Shown here in pieces: positions 37,385 to 46,170 of a stretch of DNA of 64,000 nucleotides (its first letter is position 1; each line of letters starts with the position of its first letter). The stretch lies in the NCBI RefSeq assembly GCF_026626635.1, contig NZ_JAPNKA010000001.1, forward strand, positions 1,054,001 through 1,118,000, written 5' to 3'. Under the pieces are notes generated by a model. The model had not been told where the DNA came from, made no database searches, and was given only the letters and a program-made list of their open reading frames with translations. Origin of the DNA: Archangium lansingense (lineage in GTDB: Bacteria > Myxococcota > Myxococcia > Myxococcales > Myxococcaceae). The position numbers were made by a program, and so were the translations under genes.

Positions 37385-38542
37385 TCAGCCGGTGACGGCG
37401 CGCACCTGCTCGCCCTCGAGCACCAGGCGCACGGTGGACACCTGCGGCTCACCGAAGTGGTCGTACGCGGCGCGCTCCAGCTGTGGCACCAGGGCGGCAC
37501 GCAGGCCGCGGGCTCCCGTCTCGCGCTTGAGCGCCCTCGCCACCACCCACTCGCGCACCGCCGGCTCCACCACCAACGTCAAGCCCTCGTGGGCGAACTC
37601 GCGCTCGTAGGCGCGCAGCACGTTGTCCTCGAGGATGTCGCCCAGCGTCTTCGCGTCCAGCGGCGCGAAGGAGAGGATGCGGTTGAAGCGGCCAATCAGC
37701 TCCGGAATGAAGCCGTAGCGCGCGAAGGCCGTCGTCTGCTCGAGCTGCTCGTCCGTCACCTTCTCCGCGATGGCCGTCTCGCGCTTGCCCGCCTCGCGCC
37801 CAAAGCCCATCCGCTCCTTGTGGCCACCCAGCTCCTCCGCCGTGCTCTTCAGCCCGCTGAAGGCTCCGCAGGCGATGAAGGTGAGCGCCGACAGCTCCAG
37901 CGGCATGGGCGGCGTGCGGCTGGTGAAGCCGAAGTCCGGTGGGAAGTCCGCCCTCGGCGCGCTCAGCAGGTTGAGCAGGCTGCGCTGTACGCCAAAGCCG
38001 CTCACGTCCTTGGTGGTCTGCTGTCCGGCGAAGCGGGCATCGGAGCGGCTGGTGGCGAGCTTGTCGAACTCGTCCATGCAGATGGCCCCACAGGCCGCCC
38101 ACGCCACGTCTCCGCCCGCCGACTCGTACAGGCGCGAGAGCATCGTCGTCACGTCGTCGCCCACGTAGCCCGTCTCGGAGAACTGGGTGGCGTCCACGAT
38201 GACGGTGGGCACCCCGAGAATCTCCTTGAAGAGCAGCTCCACCAGGAACGTCTTCCCGCTGCCGGTGGGCCCCAGGAAGAGGCAGTTCTCGCGCGTTCCT
38301 GGCTCGGGGGCGAGCCCCTCCAGGTGGATGCGCCGCAGCCGCTGCAGGTGGCGGTAGGCGAGCACCGACGCCGCGCGCCGGGCCTCTTGCTGGCCCCTGT
38401 AGCCCAGCTCGGAGAGGCGTTGATCGATCTCACGGGGGGAGAGCACCTCCAACGCGGCGACGCGCTCGCGAACGGAGTCGCCGCGCTCGAAGGGGAGGGC
38501 CTGCAGGTGGTCGGGACGTAGGCTCATGAAGTTGGACGTCAT
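37385..38542 (-). CDS. ClpX-like AAA+ ATPase lacking the zinc-binding domain
   Basis: AAA+ unfoldase-type ATPase, 385 aa, similar to ClpX from its ATPase core onward. Walker A Lys97 in GPTGSGKT; pore-1 loop TGYVGDD; Walker B CMDEFDK (Asp157, Glu158); VQRSLLNLL; and GFIPELIGRFNRI near sensor 2. The N-terminal ~80 residues are helical and charged, with no Cys4 zinc finger, so adaptor and substrate recognition should differ from ClpX. MGFG at the position of the ClpP-docking IGF loop suggests it may still bind a ClpP-like peptidase. ATG 38542 is chosen, MSL at 38527 being the alternative. Probably a specialised ClpX paralogue; no clpP is nearby. Confidence 0.8.
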   Translation of the reverse strand: MTSNFMSLRPDHLQALPFERGDSVRERVAALEVLSPREIDQRLSELGYRGQQEARRAASVLAYRHLQRLRRIHLEGLAPEPGTRENCLFLGPTGSGKTFLVELLFKEILGVPTVIVDATQFSETGYVGDDVTTMLSRLYESAGGDVAWAACGAICMDEFDKLATSRSDARFAGQQTTKDVSGFGVQRSLLNLLSAPRADFPPDFGFTSRTPPMPLELSALTFIACGAFSGLKSTAEELGGHKERMGFGREAGKRETAIAEKVTDEQLEQTTAFARYGFIPELIGRFNRILSFAPLDAKTLGDILEDNVLRAYEREFAHEGLTLVVEPAVREWVVARALKRETGARGLRAALVPQLERAAYDHFGEPQVSTVRLVLEGEQVRAVTG

Positions 38543-38709
38543 CTTTCCGGTTCGGGACGGCACGGGACAAGCGTTGCCTGCTGTTCGCGCCAGTGCCCGC
38601 CCGCTCTCGGAGGGGGCGTACAACGCCTCGAAGGGGGCCACCAGTGAACATCTCTCAATCCCCTTGACCCACGTGATGCATCCCCCTTGGCGCGAGGGTG
38701 GATAAGTAG

Positions 38710-40560
38710 GTGGACATGGAACGAGCAGCGGTGTCGCGAGGGCAGGTGCCTCGCCTGGGTGCCTGGGTGGAGCCGGGAGCGGGCGTGCGGTGGCGCGTCT
38801 GGGCTCCCCAGCACCGGCGGGTGGAGGTGGTGCTGTATGGAAGGGACGGCCAGCCGGGCGCCTCGCTGCCCATGACCGACGAGGGAGGCGGTTTCTTCTT
38901 CGCGACCCTCGCCGGAGCGGGTGCGGGCGTGCGCTACAAGCTGCGGGTGGACGGCGAGGGGCCCTTCCCGGACCCGTGGAGCCGTTCACAGCCGGACGGT
39001 GTTCACGGCCCCTCCGAGGTGGTGGTGCCGGACTTTGCCTGGACGGATGCCGGGTGGAAGGGGCCGGACCCGGAGGCCCAGGTCATCTATGAGGTGCACG
39101 TGGGCACGGCCACGCCCGAGGGCACCTTCGAGGCGCTCATCCCCCGGCTGCGCTCCTTCAAGGCGCTGGGCGTCACCACGCTGGAGCTGATGCCGCTGGC
39201 CAGCTTCCCGGGCGTGCGCAACTGGGGCTACGACGGGGTGGACCTCTTTGCCCCGCTTGCGGCGTATGGCGGTCCCCAGGGCTTGCGGCGCCTCGTCGAC
39301 GCGGCCCACGCCGAGGGGCTCGCGGTGCTCATCGACGCTGTCTACAACCACTTCGGGCCAGACGGGAACTACCTGCGCTGCTACTCGCCGCACTACTTCA
39401 CCGGCCGCCACCACACGCCCTGGGGCGAGGCCGTCAACTACGACGGTGAGGGCTCCGCGGTGGTGCGCCAACTGGTGCTCTCCAACGTGGAGATGTGGAT
39501 CCGCGACTACCACGCGGACGGGCTGCGCCTGGATGCGGCCCACGCCATCGTGGATGACGGCTCGACCCACCTGGTGGCGGAGCTCGTCGAGCTCGCCCGG
39601 GCTTCAGCTCCCGGCCGCCGGGTGGTCATCATCGCCGAGGACGAGCGCAACGACACGCGGCTGGTGCACCCGCGGGAACGGGGCGGCTATGGGCTCGACG
39701 GTGTCTGGGCGGACGACTTCCACCACCAGATGCGCCGCGCCTTCGCTGGAGACAGCGAGGGCTACTACCGCGACTACACCGGCAACATGGAGGACCTGGC
39801 CCGCACGCTGCGGCAGGGCTGGTTCTACGAGGGACAGGTGTCCCAGGTGACCGGTCATGCGCGAGGCACGCCCGCGGGTGAGGTAGAGCCGTGGAGGCTG
39901 GTGCACTGCATCCAGAACCATGACCAGGTGGGCAATCGGGCGCACGGCGAGCGGCTGGGCGAGGACGTGTCACCAGCGGCCTTCCGCGCCATGAGCGCGC
40001 TGCTGCTGCTGTCTCCTTATACGCCGCTGCTCTTCATGGGGCAGGAGTGGAATGCGAGCACGCCCTTCCTCTACTTCACGGACCACAATGCCGAGCTGGG
40101 CAAGCTGGTGACGGAGGGACGGCGCAAGGAGTTCGCCGGCTTCGCACGCTTCTCGGGCGACACGGTGCCGGACCCGCAGGTCGTGGAGACCTTCACGCGC
40201 TCGAAGCTGGACTGGCGCGAGGCCGAGCGTCCGGAGCACGCGGGAGTGCTCACCCTCTATCGCGAGCTGCTGCACCTGCGGGCCACGGACGCCTGTTTGA
40301 AGCACAACCGCCGGGGCCACTTCGACGTGCGGCCCACGGGAGAGCATGGACTGGTGCTCGAGCGCCGCGGCCCACGGGGTGCGCTCTACGTCATCCTCAA
40401 TGTGCGCGGGACATTGAAGCATCGGCTGCCCGAGCACTTCAAAGTCGTGCTGTGGTCCGAAGAGCCCCGCTTCGGCGGCACCTCGCGGGAGGCGCCGCTG
40501 CGAAGCGGGGAAGTCTGGCTCGAGGGACCCGCGGCCGTGGTGGTTCGCCTCACGGACTGA
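38710..40560 (+). CDS. treZ: Malto-oligosyltrehalose trehalohydrolase (GH13)
   Basis: Releases trehalose from maltooligosyl-trehalose in the TreY-TreZ pathway; cytoplasmic, 616 aa. It has an N-terminal beta-sandwich (WRVWAPQHRRVEVVLYG), then a GH13 barrel: LELMPLASFPGVRNWGYDGV, VLIDAVYNHFGPDGNYL, the nucleophile region DGLRLDAAHAI, the acid/base IIAEDERND and HCIQNHDQVGN with the third Asp. The DAVYNHFGPDGNYL block separates it from GlgB. GTG 38710 or ATG 38716 could be the start. No treY or treS is adjacent. It is divergent from the ClpX-like gene. Confidence 0.92.
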   Translation: MDMERAAVSRGQVPRLGAWVEPGAGVRWRVWAPQHRRVEVVLYGRDGQPGASLPMTDEGGGFFFATLAGAGAGVRYKLRVDGEGPFPDPWSRSQPDGVHGPSEVVVPDFAWTDAGWKGPDPEAQVIYEVHVGTATPEGTFEALIPRLRSFKALGVTTLELMPLASFPGVRNWGYDGVDLFAPLAAYGGPQGLRRLVDAAHAEGLAVLIDAVYNHFGPDGNYLRCYSPHYFTGRHHTPWGEAVNYDGEGSAVVRQLVLSNVEMWIRDYHADGLRLDAAHAIVDDGSTHLVAELVELARASAPGRRVVIIAEDERNDTRLVHPRERGGYGLDGVWADDFHHQMRRAFAGDSEGYYRDYTGNMEDLARTLRQGWFYEGQVSQVTGHARGTPAGEVEPWRLVHCIQNHDQVGNRAHGERLGEDVSPAAFRAMSALLLLSPYTPLLFMGQEWNASTPFLYFTDHNAELGKLVTEGRRKEFAGFARFSGDTVPDPQVVETFTRSKLDWREAERPEHAGVLTLYRELLHLRATDACLKHNRRGHFDVRPTGEHGLVLERRGPRGALYVILNVRGTLKHRLPEHFKVVLWSEEPRFGGTSREAPLRSGEVWLEGPAAVVVRLTD

Positions 40561-40587
40561 GTCCCCCAGGGGCCTGGGCGGTGTGCC

Positions 40588-41217
40588 TCAGAACGCGCCG
40601 CCCACCTGGAGACCGAAGTTGAAGATGTTGCCGTCCTGCGCCAGTCCCAGGTCCTCGCCACCCATGAGCCGATAGGTGGCGCGCGCGCCGGCGGTGACGC
40701 CGCCGAAGTTGTAGTCAACGCCCGCGGCCAACGGCACTTCGGTGACGAAGTCGTTGTCGAAGAGGACCTCTCCCCCCTCGCTCGGGTTGAGGGCGCTCAC
40801 GCCGAAGCCCGCGCCAACGAAGGGTCGCAGGTTCCCATTCTGGAGGAGCTCGGGGCCCAGCTTGGCGAGTGCGCCCACGTTGTGCCGCCACAGACCGCCT
40901 TCAATCTCCTCGAAGGGGTTGCGCGAGCCCTCGTAACCGAGCTCCACGCCCAACAGCGGCAGCGGTCTGGAGCTGGCCTGTACGCCGAGATAACCACCCG
41001 TGGCCGTGTCGTCCCCAATGTCACCCGTGTACGTGTTCAAGCCGCCCGACAGCGAGACGTTGAGGTCCCTGAAGACACCCGTGTCGCTCCGGCCCTCGTC
41101 GTAGATGCGCTCGTCGCGATCGTCGTCCTGGATGTAGTCGTCCTGGGCGAACGCGGGCGCGGCCAACAGCACGGACGCGGCGATAGCGCCGAGCCCCCAT
41201 CTCGTCTTGGAGTTCAT
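40588..41217 (-). CDS. Outer-membrane beta-barrel protein
   Basis: Exported protein of 209 aa with a signal peptide ending AAPAFAQ and a short Asp/Glu/Arg-rich N-terminus. About eight amphipathic beta strands follow (LNVSLSGGLNTYTGD, LGVQASSRPLPLLGVELGYEG, GAGFGVSALN, YNFGGVTAGARATYRL), and it ends in a Phe (GLQVGGAF), the usual C-terminal outer-membrane insertion signal. It resembles the small OmpA/OmpW-type barrel group. GGGAGG precedes ATG 41217, and a C6/G6 hairpin lies just upstream in the 5' leader. Role unknown. Confidence 0.75.
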   Translation of the reverse strand: MNSKTRWGLGAIAASVLLAAPAFAQDDYIQDDDRDERIYDEGRSDTGVFRDLNVSLSGGLNTYTGDIGDDTATGGYLGVQASSRPLPLLGVELGYEGSRNPFEEIEGGLWRHNVGALAKLGPELLQNGNLRPFVGAGFGVSALNPSEGGEVLFDNDFVTEVPLAAGVDYNFGGVTAGARATYRLMGGEDLGLAQDGNIFNFGLQVGGAF

Positions 41218-41235
41218 GGTGTTGCCTCCCTGTGT

Positions 41236-41255
41236 CCCCCCTTCCGTTCGGGGGG
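41236..41255 (-). promoter_or_regulatory. Stable hairpin in the 5' leader of the barrel gene
   Basis: CCCCCC (41236-41241) and GGGGGG (41250-41255) with an 8-nt loop. On the minus strand the hairpin ends a few bases before the GGGAGG ribosome site of the barrel gene, so it may affect translation or message stability. Confidence 0.4.
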
Positions 41256-41405
41256 CTGTCAAAAACTGGGCGCGGCACCTGAGGTCTGGAAGCACACCCT
41301 CCACAGCCGTCCCCACCACTCCACCCCCCCAGGCAGGCATTGCGCCGCTCCCGAGGCTGGCTAGGGCTGGGCGTGCGAAATGTGACTTGTTATACCCTCT
41401 TCTCC

Positions 41406-41428
41406 CTGCTGACCTGTCAGGTCGGCAG
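41406..41428. promoter_or_regulatory. 23-bp inverted repeat, possible operator
   Basis: Arms CTGCTGACCTG and CAGGTCGGCAG around a single central T (11-bp arms, one mismatch). It lies 12 bp past a TTATAC hexamer and about 190-230 bp from the divergent start codons. The symmetry is that of a binding site for a dimeric regulator. Confidence 0.4.
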
Positions 41429-41659
41429 ACAAGCAGCCGGCGGCAGGCCCTCTCGGCCCAGACGCCAACACCTGATGCGGAGGTCCATCGGCCCGATGTG
41501 ACCTCACAGGGAGGGATGCGCCCATAACCCATTGAAAATACTCAGAAATCTGAGGGAATTGATGGGCGAATCAGGTGTTTGAAGGCCAACACACGGGATA
41601 GGGCGCGCCGGGAATTTCGCCGGGTGTGCCGATCCCCTCAACACGAAGGAAGCGACACA

Positions 41660-42967
41660 GTGAATCGACCCTCTATCCGCCGCAAGCGGCTGTTCGCCTT
41701 CGGACTTGTCTCCGTCCTCGCCCTGTCCGCCACTCCGGCGCTGGCGGCCGGCGGTTTCACTTCCGCCACTGCGAGCGGGAATGACGGGAACCTGCCCGCC
41801 TCTGCCATTGACGGGAACCTCTCCACCCGCTGGTCCTCCAATGGCATCGGCCAGTGGATCCGCGGTGACCTGGGGACGGTGCAGTCCCTCACCGCGCTGG
41901 ACATCGCCTGGTACCAGGGCAGCTCGCGCGCCAGCAAGTTTGTCATCGCGACGTCCACCGATGGCAGCACCTTCACGCAGGTCTTCTCCGGCAGCTCGTC
42001 CGGGAAGTCGTCCTCGTTCGAGCGCTACACCTTCCCCGCGACGAACGCCCGCTATGTGCGCGTGACGGTGAATGGCAACACCTCGAACACCTGGGCGAGC
42101 ATCTCCGAGGTGGCCGCCATCACCGGCACCACCACGCCGCCGCCGACGACCCCGCCGCCGACGACCCCGCCGCCGACGACTCCCCCGCCCGCGACGGGCA
42201 GTGACGTCTTCGGCGTGAAGATGATCTACCCGACGAAGGCGGGCGGCGAGACGTGGTTCCTCAAGGACGACGCGCTGAAGGACACGCGCTTCGATCCGCA
42301 GGACACCATCACCCGCAATGCGGACGGCTCCTGGAAGATGAAGAGCAGCCAGGTGCGCATGCATGCGCTCACCTCCACCGGCTACAGCTCGTCCAAGATT
42401 CCTACGTATGACCGGGACGTGCTGGCGAGCCGTGGCTACATGCAGGCCGCCAACGACTGGAAGAACGTGGAGATGACGGGCTTCATCAAGGTGAACGCCG
42501 TCAGCGACGCGAGCGACAACTTCGCCTGGTATGCGCGCGGTGGCCGCCACAACGATGACCTGGCCTGCGAGGGCTCCTCGTACAAGGGCAGCCTGCACTA
42601 CGACGGCCGCGTGCGTTGGCAGAAGGAGTCCTGGCACGTGAGCTACGACCAGACCGCCTACAAGACGGGCACCAGCGCGCTCAAGGGCCGTTGGGTGGGC
42701 TTCAAGTCCATCATGAAGAACGTCATCGTCAGCGGGAAGCCCGCGGTGAAGCTGGAGCTGTGGCTCAACGAGAACGCGGACAAGGTGACCTGGAAGCAGG
42801 TCTACGACATCACGGACTCCGGCCAGATTGGCGGCGATGCCACCAACTGCGGTGGTGCCGTGGACGCCATGCCCATCACCTGGGGCGGCCCCCTGGCCAC
42901 CTTCCGCTGGGACAGCGCCTCGGACGTGGACTTCAAGTGGCTGAGCGTGCGTGAGATCGCCGAGTAG
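41660..42967 (+). CDS. Secreted discoidin (F5/8 type C) protein with a lectin-like C-terminal domain
   Basis: Exported protein of 435 aa. GTG 41660 has GAAGGA 9 nt upstream; the signal peptide ends at PALAAG. Residues about 32-155 form a discoidin/CBM32-type carbohydrate-binding domain (DGNLSTRWSSNGIGQWIRGDLG, 22 residues with the usual DG-x-x-x-T-x-W core). A TTPPP-repeat linker follows, encoded by a 12-bp tandem repeat (about 42133-42190). The C-terminal ~230 residues are beta-rich (MTGFIKVNAVSDASDNFAWY, GRWVGFKSIMKN, VKLELWLNENAD) and look like a concanavalin-type polysaccharide-binding or lyase-like domain. No catalytic residues were assigned. Probable role: polysaccharide binding or degradation. 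Confidence 0.75.
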   Translation: MNRPSIRRKRLFAFGLVSVLALSATPALAAGGFTSATASGNDGNLPASAIDGNLSTRWSSNGIGQWIRGDLGTVQSLTALDIAWYQGSSRASKFVIATSTDGSTFTQVFSGSSSGKSSSFERYTFPATNARYVRVTVNGNTSNTWASISEVAAITGTTTPPPTTPPPTTPPPTTPPPATGSDVFGVKMIYPTKAGGETWFLKDDALKDTRFDPQDTITRNADGSWKMKSSQVRMHALTSTGYSSSKIPTYDRDVLASRGYMQAANDWKNVEMTGFIKVNAVSDASDNFAWYARGGRHNDDLACEGSSYKGSLHYDGRVRWQKESWHVSYDQTAYKTGTSALKGRWVGFKSIMKNVIVSGKPAVKLELWLNENADKVTWKQVYDITDSGQIGGDATNCGGAVDAMPITWGGPLATFRWDSASDVDFKWLSVREIAE

Positions 42968-42999
42968 CCATCGCTCCACCCACCAGCGGTGAAGCACCG

Positions 43000-43031
43000 G
43001 GCGCGGGGAGTGTGACTCCCCGCGCCTTTTT
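43000..43031 (+). terminator. Strong Rho-independent terminator
   Basis: Perfect 12-bp stem GGCGCGGGGAGT (43000-43011) and ACTCCCCGCGCC (43015-43026) with a 3-nt loop, followed by TTTTTC. It ends the discoidin gene transcript 33 bp after its stop codon. Confidence 0.9.
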
Positions 43032-43125
43032 CATGTCCGGAGGGGAGCAGCCCTCCCCTGGCGTTGAGGGGGACGGTAGACTGCGCACTCCACTCGGCAG
43101 GGGGGCCTGACGTAGAGGATTGTGG

Positions 43126-44802
43126 ATGTCTGTTGTGAATCAAGCCCTGGCTTCGCCCAACCCCCAGCCCGAGGGCGATGGAGACGCGCTGCTGAGCGCC
43201 CTGGCCGAGGTAGAGCGGGCCAGCCCGGACGGCTGCGTGGTGTTGCGCGCCATGCGGGGCGAAGACGGGACCCTCGTCGACTTCGAATGGGTGTTCGCCA
43301 ACGCCAGCGCGGAGCGCATGGTGAGCGCCTTCTCCGCTCCCTTGCTCGGGCGGCGGCTGCTGGAACTCTACACCAGCCCGAGGGCCCGGGCGTACTTCAC
43401 CGTGTTCCGCCAGGTGGTGGAGTCGGGACAGCCCTGCGTGCTGGAGGTGCTCCTGCCGGATGAGCGGGAGACGTGGCTGCGCACCTCGCTGGCTCGGTTC
43501 CAGGATGGCCTGGTGGTGCGCCTGCAGGACATCTCCCCGAGCAAGCACTCGGAGCGGGAGCGGGACTCGCTGCTGGTGCAGGAGCACACGGGCCGGCTGG
43601 AGGCTGAGGCGCTGGCTCGGCAGCGGGCCGGGGAGCTGAGCGCGGCACGGGAGAAGCTCGTCCAGACGGAGCGGCTGTCGGTGGCTGGGCAGCTCGCCGC
43701 GGGAGTGGGGCATGAAATCAACAACCCGCTGGCCTTCGTGACGGGCAACCTGCACGTGGCGCTCGAGCAGCTCTCGGGGGTGGCGCGTGAGCTGGGTGCT
43801 CCGGTGGCCGAGCGGCTGCGGGAGACGGTGCAGGCGCTGGAGGACGCTCGCCGGGGAGCCGAGCGCATCCGCACCATCGTGAAGGATCTGCGGACGCTGG
43901 CGCGGACGGACGACACGCGGCTGGGACCGGTGGACGTGCACGCGGCGCTGGAGTTCAGCGTGTCGCTGGCGATGCCGCACCTGCGCCACCGGACCCGGGT
44001 GGAGCGCAACTACGGCGCGGTGCCCAAGGTGCGTGCCAACGAGGCGAGGCTGGGGCAGGTGTTCCTCAACCTGCTCGTCAACGCCGCGCAGGCCATTCCG
44101 GAGGGGAACGCTGCGGGCCACTGCGTGATGCTGGTGACGCGCCGGGAAGGAGCGCGGGTGGTGGTGGAGGTGCGCGACACCGGCGTGGGCATGAGCCCCG
44201 AGGTGCTGGCGCGCATCTTCGAGCCCTTCTTCACGACCAAGTCCCAGGGAGACGGCATGGGACTGGGGCTGTCCATCTGCCTGGGCATCATCCACTCGAT
44301 GGAGGGCGAGCTGAAGGCGGAGAGCGAGCCGGGTCGGGGCAGCACCTTCCGGGTGTCGCTGCCGGTGAGCGAGGACCAGGGGACCGCCTCGTCGACACCG
44401 GCGCGTACGGTGGCGGACGTGCAGGCGCGCAAGCGGGTGCTGGTCATCGACGACGAGCCGGGCATCGGCTCGGTGATGAAACGGATTCTCGGACGGGTGC
44501 ACGAGGTGGTGGTGGTGCAGAGCGGCCGCGAGGCGCTGGCGGTGCTGGAGAAGGACGACGGCTTCGACCGGGTGTTCTGCGACCTGATGATGGCGGACCT
44601 GACGGGCATGGACCTGTACGAGCGGCTGGCGGAGAAGCGCTCCGAGTGCCTGTCGCGCTTCGTCTTCATGACGGGGGGCGGCTTCACGCCGCGGGCGCGC
44701 GAGTTCCTCAAGGCCGTGTCCACGCCGCGCATCGACAAGCCCTTCGAGGCGGAGGTCATCCGGGCCCTGGTGGCGCAGGCGCCGCCAAGGCGCGGCACAT
44801 AA
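43126..44802 (+). CDS. Hybrid sensor histidine kinase with receiver domain
   Basis: Soluble 558-aa kinase. Order: PAS-like domain (about 25-150), coiled coil, HisKA with His196 in GVGHEINNPLAFV (NtrB/ZraS-like subtype), HATPase_c with NLLVNAAQA, DTGVGM and MGLGLSIC, and a C-terminal receiver domain with the acidic pair VLVIDDEPG, phospho-acceptor Asp486 in FCDLMMAD and RIDKPFE. ATG 43126 is chosen with GAGG at 43115-43118. No separate response regulator is next to it, so phosphate probably moves to its own receiver or through a distant phosphorelay. The permease gene follows after 41 bp. Confidence 0.92.
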   Translation: MSVVNQALASPNPQPEGDGDALLSALAEVERASPDGCVVLRAMRGEDGTLVDFEWVFANASAERMVSAFSAPLLGRRLLELYTSPRARAYFTVFRQVVESGQPCVLEVLLPDERETWLRTSLARFQDGLVVRLQDISPSKHSERERDSLLVQEHTGRLEAEALARQRAGELSAAREKLVQTERLSVAGQLAAGVGHEINNPLAFVTGNLHVALEQLSGVARELGAPVAERLRETVQALEDARRGAERIRTIVKDLRTLARTDDTRLGPVDVHAALEFSVSLAMPHLRHRTRVERNYGAVPKVRANEARLGQVFLNLLVNAAQAIPEGNAAGHCVMLVTRREGARVVVEVRDTGVGMSPEVLARIFEPFFTTKSQGDGMGLGLSICLGIIHSMEGELKAESEPGRGSTFRVSLPVSEDQGTASSTPARTVADVQARKRVLVIDDEPGIGSVMKRILGRVHEVVVVQSGREALAVLEKDDGFDRVFCDLMMADLTGMDLYERLAEKRSECLSRFVFMTGGGFTPRAREFLKAVSTPRIDKPFEAEVIRALVAQAPPRRGT

Positions 44803-44805
44803 ACG

Positions 44806-44835
44806 TTGGGCGTGAGCGTGGGGCGCGTCTATACC
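44806..44835 (+). promoter_or_regulatory. Candidate promoter for the purine permease gene
   Basis: TTGGGC (44806-44811), an 18-nt spacer, TATACC (44830-44835). The ATG at 44844 is 8 nt further on and lacks a Shine-Dalgarno, so transcription would begin at about the start codon (a leaderless message). Confidence 0.4.
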
Positions 44836-44843
44836 GGCGCTCC

Positions 44844-46151
44844 ATGGAAGCACTCGAGCGTTTCTTCCACATTCGTGAGCGAGGCTCGTCCGTGGGGACG
44901 GAGCTGCGCGCGGGCCTGGTGACGTTCTTGACCATGGCCTACATCCTGCTGGTCAACCCGCAAATCTTGTCGGAAGCGGGGATGCCGGTGGCGGATGTGA
45001 CGGTGGCCACGGCGCTGGGCGCGGCGGTCGGCACGCTGCTGATGGGGGTGTACGCCAACTTCCCCTTCGCGATGGCGCCGGGCATGGGGCTCAACGCCTA
45101 CTTCACCTATGGCGTGGTGAAGGGGCTGGGGGTGGACTGGCGCTTCGCGCTGACGGCGGTGTTCGTCGAGGGCCTGCTGTTCATCGTGCTGTCCTACGGC
45201 GGCGTCCGCACGCTCATGCTCCGGGCCATTCCAGGGCCCATCAAGCTGGCCACCACCACGGGCATCGGGCTGTTCCTGGCGCTCATCGGCTTGAGGAACG
45301 CGGAGCTGGTGACGGACAGCCCGGCCACGCTGGTGCAGTTGGGGGTGGTGCGCGCGCCGGTGCCGCTGCTGGCGCTGGCGGGGCTGGTCATCATCGGCGC
45401 GCTGTCGGCGCGCAAGGTGCGGGGCTCGCTGCTGATCGGCATCACGGCGGTGGCGGTGGCGGCGTGGGGGCTGGGGTTGGCGAAGGCGCCGGCGGCCTGG
45501 GTGAGCATGCCCTCGCTGCCGCGGGAGACGTTCTGGGCGTTCGACTTCTCGCAGGTGCTGACGGGGAAGTTCCTCACGGTGGTGCTGACGTTCCTGTTCG
45601 TGGACGTGTTCGATACGGCGGGCACGCTGGTGGCGGTGGGGCGCGTGGGCGGCTTCCTGAAGCCAAACGGGGAGCTGCCGGGAGCGGACCGGGGCTTCAT
45701 GTCGGACGCGGTGGGGACGGCGGCGGGCGCGATGTTCGGGACGAGCGCGGTGACGTGCTACATCGAGTCGGCGGCGGGGGTGGAGGAGGGCGGGCGCACG
45801 GGGCTGACGGCGGTGGTGGTGGCGGTGCTCTTCGTGCTGTCGCTCTTCTTCGTGCCCACGCTGGCGGCGATTCCCCCGGTGGCGACGGCGCCGGTGCTGG
45901 TGGTGGTGGGGGCGCTGATGATGAGCGGGGCGCGCGAGCTGGAGTGGAACCGGATGGATGATGCGCTGCCGGCGTTCCTGACCATCGTGTTGATGCCCTT
46001 CACGTACTCCATCGCCAACGGCATCAGCGCGGGCATCGTGTCGTACGCGGCGCTGAAGCTGTTGTCGGGGCGCCCGCGCGAGGCGCACCCGGTGGTGTAC
46101 GTGCTGGCGGTGCTGCTGGTGCTGCACTACGCCACGGGCGGCGGAGCCTGA
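44844..46151 (+). CDS. AzgA-type NCS2 purine permease
   Basis: Polytopic inner-membrane transporter, 435 aa, about 12-14 TM segments, of the AzgA (guanine/hypoxanthine/adenine) branch of the NCS2 family. Motifs: GTELRAGLVTFLTMAYILLV at the N-terminus, FPFAMAPGMGLNAYFTY in TM3, FLFVDVFDTAGTLVAVG and FGTSAVTCYIESAAGVEEGG. These match proton-coupled purine transporters. Substrate specificity among guanine, hypoxanthine and adenine cannot be settled. It follows the hybrid kinase by 41 bp but has its own promoter candidate. Confidence 0.9.
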   Translation: MEALERFFHIRERGSSVGTELRAGLVTFLTMAYILLVNPQILSEAGMPVADVTVATALGAAVGTLLMGVYANFPFAMAPGMGLNAYFTYGVVKGLGVDWRFALTAVFVEGLLFIVLSYGGVRTLMLRAIPGPIKLATTTGIGLFLALIGLRNAELVTDSPATLVQLGVVRAPVPLLALAGLVIIGALSARKVRGSLLIGITAVAVAAWGLGLAKAPAAWVSMPSLPRETFWAFDFSQVLTGKFLTVVLTFLFVDVFDTAGTLVAVGRVGGFLKPNGELPGADRGFMSDAVGTAAGAMFGTSAVTCYIESAAGVEEGGRTGLTAVVVAVLFVLSLFFVPTLAAIPPVATAPVLVVVGALMMSGARELEWNRMDDALPAFLTIVLMPFTYSIANGISAGIVSYAALKLLSGRPREAHPVVYVLAVLLVLHYATGGGA

Positions 46152-46170
46152 CCCTCTACCGCCGCGGCGG

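Larger units (their letters stand above)
41218..41659. other. Divergent intergenic region with hairpin and operator-like dyad
   Basis: A 442-bp gap between the outer-membrane protein (minus) and the discoidin protein (plus). It contains a C6/G6 hairpin, a 23-bp dyad at 41406-41428, and an AT-richer stretch TTATACC near 41390 that could be a -10 for the plus-strand gene. No small gene was seen. Confidence 0.4.

Noticed and set aside
42133..42190. 12-bp tandem repeat that might be read as a CRISPR-like or mobile repeat
   Set aside because: It is coding: it translates to a TTPPP linker between two domains of a secreted protein, and there are no spacers.
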